From the NCBI GenBank assembly GCA_944739405.2, contig OX123205.2, forward strand, positions 36,538,475 to 36,602,474: 64,000 bases of DNA. Reading direction: 5' to 3'. Made by a program: the position numbers and the translations under genes. The notes under the pieces were generated by a model that did no database searches, had not been told where the DNA came from, and saw nothing but the letters and a program-made list of their open reading frames with translations. Shown here piece by piece: positions 55,052-64,000 of this stretch (the stretch's first letter is position 1; the number at the start of each line of letters is the position of its first letter). Origin of the DNA: Euclidia mi. Lineage: Eukaryota > Arthropoda > Insecta > Lepidoptera > Erebidae.

Positions 55052-55086
55052 TTGTCCAGCTAGCATGTTCTAGACGAAACACAGTG
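55052..55086 (-). repeat. Transib right terminal inverted repeat
   Basis: Inverse of CACTGTGTTTCGTCTAGAAC and onward; pairs with 22753-22788. Followed by GGTCG at 55087-55091. Confidence 0.9.
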
Positions 55087-55091
55087 GGTCG

Positions 55092-55240
55092 TCGTCAACC
55101 GCTGCCTTCGCCGTATTCTCAGTGTTTACTGGCCCGAGAAAATGTCTAACGTAGAACCACAGTATAAAGAGCATACAGTAGTTTGACGCCTTTGATCTCG
55201 AAGAAAAAGCCGACAACGTCTAGACAAGGGTAAGGAGGCT
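55092..55240 (+). pseudogene. RTE retrotransposon, continuation after Transib
   Basis: Reads VNRCLRRILSVYWPEKMSN, which follows directly on the RTE frame cut at 22752. It degenerates after about 40 codons. Confidence 0.8.
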
Positions 55241-56330
55241 AGGGCTGCCACATGTAAACAATACCTACTTATTCAAATACCGTCTATTTATTATAGAAAA
55301 ATAAAACAATTGCTACGTTACATGAATATTATACTGTAAATCACTTATTTATTATATTACAATAATTAACGATAACTAATTATTATAAAACAGTTAGCAT
55401 TTTTTCGTGCGGTGACAGCTTTGCATACACAGTCTGCACCTATTTCATCCCACAGGTGTCGTGGGAGGCGGTTAAGAATATGAAGCATTTTTCATTTGGT
55501 CTTTATCATACAAACCAAGTTAAAATAAAGCGATTGACATAGCGGTCGTTTAATGGATGGGTAACCGTGGGATCAGCTTGCAGAGCCTATGTCGATATGT
55601 AAGTATTTTGCAGATTTATTTTCGTGCAAACTACGTCAAGGTAAAGCAATAGATACCACGGTCATTTACTGGATGGGTCTCCGGGCTATGAGGTTACGGA
55701 GAACATGTGTGGGGTTTATAAAAGGGGGCCAAAAATATGTTTATTTTTGAGCTAAGCCGCGCCGTTACCAAGATTTATAATAATATGTGATAGGTACTTA
55801 CCTAATACGAATATACTAGGTACTTATTGCAAGAAATTAAAATCACACTTGAATCGAATATTTCCTTAAAACGCATATTTTCTTACGTCTGCCTTGTTGT
55901 TTACGCACAGTAATTACTACTTTATTCTGTGACTGGGCCAAACATGAGATATCGTAAAATGTCAGTAGATTAGTAGGTACGTGCATATTATTTTAAGTGG
56001 TTATAGGTAAATACATTTCAAAATAATTTAAATACTTAATTATAATTAATGAAATTTTATTTTTTGATGTAAGTAAATTGATGAAATCGCAGATTTTTTC
56101 AATCCTTATTTCTTTAAATCTTTAAGCAGCATAAAGCATTGCAATGTCTCACAGTACAAGTCGTATGCAGCATCTAAATTAATATTCATAAGCAAATAAA
56201 TAAGTAACGAACAAAAAACAAGCACGCGTCAGCCCCCAAAAATATGTACCTAGTTGGGAACTAAGGCGACATACGTAAGTAGGTACCGCTCTTCCCGCGT
56301 CTCACCTCTTGCCCCCCGCACGATTGACCC
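55241..56330. other. No supportable gene
   Basis: AT-rich sequence without convincing frames, splice logic or a recognised repeat. Confidence 0.5.
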
Positions 56331-56339
56331 GTCTAGACG

Positions 56340-56665
56340 CGTTCGTCGAACGACTGTATGGATTATTTGACTGTGGTAGAACTGTGGGAACGCTGCCGTG
56401 AGACTGCGATCGACCATCAGATAAAACTCCGCAAGTGGAAGTGGATCGGCTACACGCTCCGAAGGCATCCTGAACATATACCAAGACAAGCCTTAGACTG
56501 GAATCCCCGAAAGCGAAAACGTAGCCGCCCTAAACAGACCTGGCGGTGTTCAATCATCGCAGAAGCGCAAAACATAGGCCAGACCTGGAGCAAAATAAAG
56601 CGAGAAGCTCAAGACCGAACGGAATAGCGGAGCACTGTGGATGCCCTCTGCCCCATCTAGGGGAC
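56340..56665 (+). pseudogene. RTE retrotransposon 3' end, 5'-truncated
   Basis: Encodes IKLRKWKWIGYTLRRHPEHI, RQALDWNPRKRKRSRPKQTW and WSKIKREAQDRTEW, the conserved C-terminus of RTE polyproteins. It ends with CTCTGCCCCATCTAGGGGAC. Confidence 0.75.
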
Positions 56666-56671
56666 ATAAGA

Positions 56672-57639
56672 ACTTAATATGCACATAACTTCGAAAAGTC
56701 ATTGGTGCGCGCCGTGGATTCGAACCCGAGATCTCATAATTTTAGATAACAGTACATAATTTTATTATACTTAGAAGACTTCTGCCGTACTACTGCGTAC
56801 TACGTACGTATTATATTTGGGCTAAAGTCAAACTCGTAACTTACAATCGACTAAAGTCACAAATCGATACCTCGCGTTCGCGTAATCTACATACAATGAC
56901 ATTTTGTAAGAACGTCTCAACCGGAGACAGTTACAAAGCGCCCCTAGCGGACAAAAGCGAAACAATTAATATTAAAAACGTAATGGTGGCTGCTTGCGGT
57001 CCATTGCTGACAACATATTTTGTTACAATACCGAATGAAAACCTTCAAAAACTAATATTTTCACAAATATAATTTCATAAACCGGCCAGGTATGTTGAAT
57101 TATGTGTTTTAATTACGATTTTTCAACACAGATCACTTGATAAAATTATTTGGGATGTTAAAATGGCTACCTTTTCCATGTAAAATATCACTAGCAAGCA
57201 ATTTTTATTTTACAAATACTTGTAAATTTTTCGTGTATGGTGGTAGTGTTTTTGAAATTATCAACGATTGATAAGGATGTAAACATTGGAATAAATTGTA
57301 TTTGATCAATGAAAAAACTGAGGAGTGTAGCCTAATTACATAAGAATGATCTAAATAAGCAAGAAATTCTTATTGGAGTTATCATAATGATAAGAAGGAG
57401 TATATTTGGTTTATAAAAATAAACAATAGGTTCTGAACAACATTGTCGACGATCAGTAAGCACTGTTTATGGCACTTTTAATACCTATTTATTATTTAAC
57501 TTGTTCGTTTGCTAAGTTATAAAAGAATCTAAATAATTATCACTTCGTGAATCCTTTATTTCAAAACTTTTAAGAACTTCACAGAGAATTTTGTAGTTGT
57601 CTACCAACTAAATTGATGCAAGATTTAATTTATTTTCAG
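56672..57639. other. Upstream region of the ZAD gene
   Basis: 56672-56735 is a SINE head remnant (GTGGATTCGAACCCGAGA). The rest is AT-rich. An acceptor (TATTTTCAG) lies directly before the ATG at 57641, so a 5' UTR exon and promoter should lie upstream, but cannot be placed. Confidence 0.5.
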
Positions 57640-57640
57640 T

Positions 57641-60600
57641 ATGAATCAGTACTGCCTGATATGTAACAATAGAGCCGGCTTATCATTAAGAAATGCGACC
57701 AGCCTATTTGGAGAGCATGTAAGTACAATAACAAAATATGAATTAACTTTCTACTGATCAAAGATTTGACTTAGGTCATCCTGTTAATGAATAAAATGAG
57801 TGCAGGGCTTGCTCAATTGTGATAAAGATAAATAAAGTCTTTGTCACTCATTCATAATCAATACTATTTCTGCTATGCTATTGTTATGTCCTAGGTAGCT
57901 TTTAATACATTACAGAAATGTTTATGTCCGTCGATACCATTCCAAGAACTATTGAAAAGTTCCACAAGTTTATAACTATGTATATACAAGAGTGATGAGA
58001 ATCTATGGGGGCATGTACAGGCAAGTACATACACATACATAAACCCACAGCTACCATACAAGACATAACATTTTGGGATGGATAGGCTCTATTACATGCC
58101 TTTATATTAACTGATTATTACACACCAACCACAAATAATCCTGCTTAGATTTGTTCTGGGTCTTGTTCCTATGAATATGAATAGAAGAAACCACATACAC
58201 CTATAACGGTAACGGCAATAGGCTCGGCCCCGATTAGGTGGGACTTAAAAATTCTTGGCGAAATGTGGGTGTAATATTACACCTCTACCTACCCCTTCGG
58301 GGATACAGGCGTGAGTCTATAAAAAATAAATAAACTACTCAAATACTTTGTAATAGTTAATAGACCTAATTACTAACTTGTTTGGGTATGTATGATAACA
58401 TTTAATCAATATTTATTTATTTATACACACAGAGGGGCATTAAGCCGGTGACACTATGTAAAACTAGCACACTGAAGTCTCACAATACTCCATGCTCAAA
58501 AAAAAATATCTTACTCCATTAGAATATCACTGTGTCTCTATATTGTACTGGTGGCAGACAGCATGTTTCACGATATAACATCATCATCATCATCATCAGC
58601 CTCCCATAGTCCACTGCTGGTTGTAGGCCTCGCTTTTATTACTTAATATCATAAAGCTGAAGAGTTTGTATGAAGGCGCTAATCTGACGAACAACTGGTC
58701 CGATTTGAAAAATTCTTTCAGTGTTAGATAGCCCATTTATTGAGGAATGCTTTAGGCTGTAATACGACATCATGCTATGAGACATGAGAGTGAAGCAGTA
58801 TACACTAAAACATAATTATAATCTTATAGTTTTAGTATATACACTGAATATAAAAGCAAATTATTATAGTAAGTAACACATTTCTTCATAAGTGTTTCTA
58901 AAAAAGTCTCTTATACTTGGGATTTTTTATTTTCTTTTAATATTAGTATTATTGCATGGTATTACAATAATATCGTACTGGTATTTTTTATTGCTAGACT
59001 TTTTCATTAATTGCACACTTAAGTAGGAACAATGTCAGTTCTGTTTATGTAACTTTTCTCTGCTGGGCAAGCCCAATGCTTACCGTGAGTCATGTTAGGC
59101 CACAGTCCACTATGATAGCCAAGTGCAGGTTGGTGGACTTCATGTATCTTATGAGAACATTATGGAAGAATCTCAGACATGCAAGTTTCTTAACAAAACT
59201 TACTTTCCCCGTTTAGTAAGGGCTAATAACAATATAAAAAGCAGATATTTTCTTACAATTTATGTTGTATTTTTCAGAATACTTTACAATCAGGCAAGAA
59301 ACTATCGGAGGTGGTGAGCAATATTCTTGATAAGCCATTACAAGAGAGCAAAGTACACACCAGCGTGCTATGTAAGAAGTGCCACAAGTCTTGTTCAGAG
59401 TATGATTTAATTCAATCTAGGTAAGTTAAACACTTTTTATAACTTGAAATGAATACACTTAAAATAACTTAACGCCTTTATCCCCGAAGGGGTAGGCAAA
59501 AGTGTTTTACACACCCACACTTCGCCAGTTATGTTTCGGTCCCAATGTAATAGCGGGCGAGCCTATTGCAATCTATCGGGCACATAATTAAGCGAGCGAT
59601 AATTAACAATTTTAATACACACATAACTTCGAAAAGTCTGAGGTGTGTGCCTGGGGTTTATGGGAATCGCACCAGAGATCATCTCGGCAGTCCGTTACCT
59701 ACACCACTAGGCTATCGCCGCTATTCGCTTTGTTATAATCATATACTAGATGGTGGATGATGGACGATGAATAGAGATAAAAGGGTTGTTAAAATATCAT
59801 TGTCCTGACCAAAAATAAAGTAAACCTTCAAGTAAACTTCACAACCTAGAGGGTTAGCGATATTCCATTGGCTGAGACCAGTGTCAATGTAATATTCAAG
59901 GGTGCTGACTCACCATAACAAGTGTCAAAGCTATAAACTTCAAAAAATCAGTGCTTGCTATGCGTTTTAGATACCCTCTGCAGGGTATCTCCACTAGGCA
60001 ATCGCTGCCTATTGGATCCGAAACATCCACTATATGTATATATGAAATCCTTACGTTACTGACTGAATGACAGACAATGCACAGCCAAAACTATTGGCTT
60101 GGCCGCAAGAAACTGAAATTAGGCATGTGTGTTTCTTGAGTATGGTAGGGGTAGAGTAAGAAGGGATTCCCCGAAATTCCCACGGTATCTGGTAGAAACA
60201 ACGACAACTCAGCCAATGAATACAAATTTTACATAATAGAAGCGTATTTCTTATGGATGTCGTGTGCCGATTAAAGTTGGCGCCGTTGGCGGCGCTGGCG
60301 TCGTTTTCCGTCTTTCTTGCTCTCGTAGTTAAGTGACACAGGAGAAGCTTTCGTCTCTCTTGCACTCGTAGAGTCAGCTGTCACAGCGCGACTGCCACGC
60401 CGCCAAGCGGCAATAGGGGTCACACTGGTCACAGAAAGTTTGTCTACAGAGCGCCCATAAGAAATGTGCCTCTGTTATTAAATATCTATGCTCTATGACC
60501 CAGCCTACTAGACACCTAATGTTATCATTTCTACAAACAAACAATTCTGTCAAAGCGGTGAGGTATGCGGGGCAAAGGGGGGCTACCAAAACGCATTCTA

Positions 60601-62641
60601 ATTGGCCGGTTCAAATTTGCGGTACGTCATAATTTATAACTAGTGTTGGGATTGCTCTTATGTAAGACGTATAAGTCTAACGTGGTGTCAGAAAGTGTTC
60701 GCCTTACGTCTGCCGTCTAGTAGGCTAGGTCGTCGTTGGGTAGAAACGATCAAATAAAACATAACGAGCGACCTCTACTATGATTATAAAAATTGAGATT
60801 CCACCCATTACCCTCCGATCCCAATAGGTACAATTGACTACATACATAGACTCACGCCTGTTTCCCGGAAGGGTAGGCAGAGACTACGGAACTCCATTTG
60901 CAACGATTCTAACATCTCTCTTGCTTCATTCACTCCCATCAGATTTCTCATATATGATGCTCTTCTGTTTAGGGTATTTAACCTGTCCTGTCCATAACTA
61001 AAAGTATCTAAATGCATCCTTTTCAAATTCCAGGTTAAAAAAGCTGAAAGATGATCTCGTATCCCAATTCAAACTGTCGCTGGCTAGTCATAAACTGGAC
61101 TATGACAACTATGGGGGAAGTATTGCTGAAAAGACCAGTACCCCTTCTGCGAAGCCACTTCTTCTTGGCAAGAAACTGGTGTTGCCGGCGTCTAAACTAC
61201 AGCCTATCACACCGGAGTTGCTCCTTAAAGTGGGGAAACTACCCACATTCTCGAAAAATAGCGTGATGTTACCACAGATTAAGGTAATTTGTAGTGACTT
61301 GTGTGTGTGTTAATGTTTTTTCGAATTTGACGGAGATTTAAGTAAGTTTTTGCTTTTGATAGATTTTTAACTTTCGCGATTTGTATACATAATTGAAAAT
61401 AAATTACTCTCCGCGATCACTATCGGTGCAAGACGATCGAAACGTCGAAAACAAACAGGTATTTATACCTTAAATAAGTTGAGTTTACGCGATTAAGACC
61501 CGCTAAATTATTTTGAATGTTTGCTTTTGTCCCTGTAGTCAAGGACTAAGGGCCTGGTCACGAGATCGGTCTAAGCGGCGAACGGCGCGGCAGGGACGAT
61601 GTACATGGCGCGTTTACCCTGAGGCGGCCGCGCGCCGCGTCACAGTAAACGCGCCATGTACATCGAAAACGCCCGCTGCTGCCGCCCGCCGCTGTAGGCC
61701 GTGACCGGGCCGTAAGAATACAAAGTGTCACCCCATATTTCACTGCGTAGGTTTCGTAAGAGGTGACTAAGGAAAATACACGAAGCAAAAAATAGTACCT
61801 TTGCGAAAGGACGGTAAATTCGACATTGGACCCTATACCAACCCATCTGTTTATACCATATAGTAGACCAAATCGTCATATTGAGTCACAATGCTATTGT
61901 GACTGATTGGAGAGGCCTATGTCCAGCGGTGGACTGCGACATACTGAATGATGATGATGATTGAATTTGCCCATTGCAGATTTTTATTATGACCTTGCTC
62001 CATCATCTACCCTTGTTTATAATCTTACTGCTAGGCACAGATATTTTCCCACTATGAGAAGGGTAAGGCCATAGTTCACTGCATTAGCTAGATTGAATTT
62101 TCCCAGTGCAGGTTTCCTCATGAAGCTTTCCTTTACTGTTTAGGAAGCGATGATTAACAATTTAATACGCACTTAAGAAAAGTCATTGGTGCGTGCCGTG
62201 GAGTCGAACCCGAGTCTCTCTGCGTAGCTGTCTGTCGGTCTCTCCACCAGGCTATTGCTGCTATAGAAATGCTAATAATATATTTTATTCCATTTCAGCC
62301 CACAACAGCCTCAACTCTCAACCTAAAAGTGACAGTAGGAAGCTCAGTCCTAACGCAAACCATCATAACGACCTCAAACACTAAACCATCTGAAAAACAA
62401 ACAGCAACCATAGACCCAAGCATATTAACTTCTTTAACAAACTCTTTCAAAGATGACATTGACAGCATAGTGACGTCTAACAGTCATATGACACCGAAGA
62501 CTTCAATTTTGAATTTTAATGTGAATAGTCTACCGAAGAATTTCCTGTCTGAAGCTATGAGTAAGGTTGATGAGGATGATGATAAAAGTGATGATGGTGA
62601 TAAAGGGAATGATGATGAACAGTCTATGGAGATTGATGAAG
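57641..62641 (+). CDS. ZAD-type zinc-finger-associated protein, N-terminal exons
   Basis: Four exons in phase: 57641-57718, 59278-59420, 61034-61283 and 62299-62641, all GT-AG. About 271 residues are covered and the last donor (GAAG/GTTTGT) shows that more exons follow. The start MNQYCLICNNRAGLSLRNAT with CxxC, then SVLCKKCHKSCSEYDLIQSR with the second CxxC about 60 residues later, fits the ZAD fold (four cysteines binding zinc) of insect C2H2 transcription factors. Exons 3 and 4 are a linker rich in Ser, Thr, Lys and Pro that ends in an acidic stretch (EDDDKSDDGDKGNDDEQ). No C2H2 finger lies within the window. Introns hold many SINE and Helitron pieces. Inferred: a nuclear DNA-binding factor; target unknown. 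Confidence 0.7.
58205..58318 (+). repeat. SINE tail module
   Basis: GGCAATAGGCTCGGCCCCG to CCCCTTCGGGGATACAGGC, in intron 1 of the ZAD gene. Confidence 0.65.
58578..58640 (-). repeat. Retroposon tail fragment
   Basis: (CAT)n followed by AGTCCACTGCTGG on plus; a (GATGAT) tail on minus. Confidence 0.55.
59472..59722 (-). repeat. SINE (tail module plus head), minus strand
   Basis: CCCCGAAGGGGTAGGCA at the left and CACTAGGCTATCGCCGC at the right, the inverse of the tRNA-like head. Confidence 0.65.
60035..60190 (+). mobile_element. Helitron-like fragment
   Basis: CTTACGTTACTGACTGAATG to GAAATTCCCACGGTATC matches 4870-5079. The CTAG end is not visible. Confidence 0.55.
60230..60600. repeat. Dispersed repeat related to 62740-62940
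   Basis: Shares GTCGTGTGCCGATT, CTTGCTCTCGTAGTTA, GACTGCCACGCCGCCAAGC and AGCGCCCATAAGAAATG with 62740-62940 and with the inverse at 63110-63330. Confidence 0.65.
60841..61000 (+). repeat. Dispersed repeat, copy 2
   Basis: Matches 2461-2615. Located just upstream of exon 3 of the ZAD gene. Confidence 0.65.
61560..61710. repeat. GC-rich inverted repeat
   Basis: GATGTACATGGCGCGTTTAC and its inverse GTAAACGCGCCATGTACATC flank a GC-rich centre; outer parts GGGCCTGGTCACG and CGTGACCGGGCC also pair. Probably a short MITE in intron 3 of the ZAD gene. Confidence 0.7.
61895..61965 (+). repeat. Retroposon 3' end with GATGATGATGAT tail
   Basis: GAGAGGCCTATGTCCAGCGG then TGATGATGATGATTG. Confidence 0.6.
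62020..62262 (-). repeat. SINE, minus strand
   Basis: Body CACTATGAGAAGGGTAAGGC and, at the right, the inverse of the tRNA-like head at 2283 (GGAGTCGAACCCGAG, CTCTCCACCAGGCTATTG). It ends 36 bp before exon 4 of the ZAD gene. Confidence 0.7.
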
Positions 62642-62699
62642 GTTTGTTTTTTTCTTTCTTTCTTTCCATCTCGGCAGACGTCACCTTATTTGTACAGCG

Positions 62700-63350
62700 C
62701 TAAGTCAAAGAACTCAGATGTACATAAAACCGCAGGCCTTAAGGATTTCGTGTGCCGATTCCAAGCGGGGTCTGCCCCCAGCTTAGTTCGTAGTTGGCGG
62801 CACTGTCGTCGTTCTCTTGCTCTCGTAGTTAGCTCTCTTGCTCACACTGGGGAACGACTGCCACGCTGCCAAGCAAAAATTTAGTTCGCAGAAAGTTTGT
62901 GTTCAAAGCGCCCATAAGAAATGCGCCTCTATGTACATATCTGAGCTCGTTGGCCTATCCAAATGGCATTCGCTTCTGATTTCTACTTTTGCTAACCCTT
63001 GGATGCTATGGTTACATAAGCAATTCCTTCTTCGTTGACCACGTGATATATCGAAAGTCCATGTTCCATATATTTTTGCACTTAGCCAAAGAACTCAGAT
63101 TTATACATAGAAGCACATTACCTATCGGCGCTCTGAAGACAAACTTTCTGCGACACAAATTGTCGCTAAGCGGCGTGGTAGTCGTTCCCTTAGTGTAAGA
63201 GCAAAAGAGACGCACGTTCCCCCAGTGTAACTTGACTACGAGAGCAACAGAGACGAAGAAACGACGCCAGCGCCACCAACTACGAACTAAGCTGTGGGCA
63301 GACCCCACTTGGAATCAGCACACGAAATCCTTTAGAACTGCGCTTCTATG
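62700..63350. repeat. Inverted repeat pair
   Basis: 62740-62940 and 63110-63330 are inverse copies (TTTCGTGTGCCGATTCCAAG against CTTGGAATCAGCACACGAAA), separated by about 170 bp. A third copy is at 60230-60600. Probably a foldback element or two MITEs in opposite orientation. Confidence 0.65.
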
Positions 63351-63564
63351 TAAATCTGTATTCATTGGCTAGGCCCTCAGGGTCTGTTAACAACTGGCGT
63401 GGGATTAGCGACATAGCTTTTCGCTAAGAGCAAACATGTATAGACCTGAATGAAATAAGGTTTCGATACGACGCATGGTCGACGAAGAACGAATCGCCAT
63501 TACCATGGCAACCAAGCGTTTCCGAAAGTAGAAATCAAAAGCGAATGCCACTTGTCTATGCTAG

Positions 63565-63700
63565 GCATGGGCGTTTTCGGATTTTTCCGCAAACCGATAC
63601 AAATTCGATTTCAGATACTGAAATCGATTTCAAAAACCGATTTTAGAAATCGATTTCTGTAGCGGATGTCGGAGCAACGAGCGTAGTTACTAGTTGCGTA
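63565..63700. repeat. hAT-like end with ATCGATTT motifs
   Basis: TAGGCATGGGCGTTTTCGG is followed by repeated AATCGATTT and AAACCGAT motifs, reminiscent of hAT subterminal repeats. No second end found in the window. Confidence 0.4.
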
Positions 63701-63777
63701 GACAAACGCAAACAATCGAATTCTTATTGTATTGTCATGTCATGCGTCCATATTTCGCTTGGTTTGCGTGAAGAAAA

Positions 63778-64000
63778 CCTACTAACTACCTAAAACTAAG
63801 TGTTAAAAAACTCAGTCGCCAAACAAACTAAAATTACACAACACGAATTGTTTCTATTTATTTACACTTTACAATCCTAACCTACTAACTACCTAAAACT
63901 AATTGTTAAAAAACTCAGTCGCCAAACAAACTAAAATTACACAACACGAATTGTTTCTATTTATTTACACTTTACAATCTTAACCTACTAACTACCTAAA
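63778..64000. repeat. 103-bp satellite, start of an array
   Basis: CCTACTAACTACCTAAA recurs at 63778, 63881 and 63984, exactly 103 bp apart. Units differ at only a few positions and run off the window end. Confidence 0.9.

Larger units (their letters stand above)
22753..55086 (-). mobile_element. Transib transposon, 32.3 kb between ends because of nested insertions
   Basis: The left end starts CACTGTGGTTCGTCTAGAAC and the right end is the inverse of CACTGTGTTTCGTCTAGAAC. The inverted repeats agree over about 35 bp with one difference. The element is flanked by GGTCG on both sides. Without the two Gypsy elements and a duplicated segment it would be about 3.9 kb, a normal Transib size. The transposase is on the minus strand (39923 to 23131) and matches Transib/RAG1-type proteins. 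Removing the element rejoins the RTE frame as RLQ-VVVNRCLRR. The transposase is frameshifted, so the element is not autonomous. Confidence 0.92.

Overview
The window looks like a piece of a lepidopteran (moth or butterfly) nuclear genome. The evidence is spliced genes with GT-AG introns, tRNA-derived SINEs with (GAT)n-type tails, Helitron-like ends terminating in CTAG, and moth-typical RTE, Jockey, Gypsy, hAT and Transib elements. No rRNA, bona fide tRNA or CRISPR is visible. All calls come from reading the sequence; no database search was run.

Region by region. (1) 1-4.4 kb: two head-to-head copies of a small unrecognised gene with a TATA box, signal peptide and dibasic sites, embedded in a large inverted duplication. 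(2) 4.4-9.4 kb: SINE, Helitron and RTE fragments and a MITE, with no convincing gene. (3) 9.37-14.7 kb, minus strand: a seven-exon gene for a secreted acidic repeat protein starting with a GPYLPSGWRPSGPAFYLP segment (DUF4794-like), with an in-frame TAG in exon 4. (4) 14.2-20.5 kb: SINEs, a retroposon with a 16-bp target duplication, and a decayed non-LTR element holding a SINE-like repeat that itself holds a hAT element. (5) 20.6-55.2 kb: an RTE retrotransposon split by a Transib transposon whose ends are now 32.3 kb apart. (6) 55.2-57.6 kb: RTE debris. (7) 57.64-62.64 kb, plus strand: the 5' exons of a ZAD-type zinc-finger-associated gene that probably continues past the window. (8) 62.7-64 kb: inverted-repeat elements and the start of a 103-bp satellite.

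The main result is the nest in region 5. A Transib element (RAG1-related transposase family) begins with CACTGTG, has near-identical 35-bp terminal inverted repeats and is flanked by a perfect 5-bp GGTCG duplication. Removing it rejoins the RTE reading frame. Two copies of one minus-strand Gypsy LTR retrotransposon (duplications TCTG and ATAC) sit inside it. These in turn carry three hAT-like elements, a full-length Jockey element, a 5'-truncated Jockey, a TA-flanked element dense in GCGTCCA motifs, a TAA-flanked Harbinger-like MITE, a TTAA-flanked element with a decayed YqaJ-type nuclease, and a miniature LTR element (TRIM). Comparing the two Gypsy copies supplies the empty site for most of these insertions, so their boundaries are well supported. 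The relative order of insertion can be read directly: RTE, then Transib, then the Gypsy copies, then the innermost elements.
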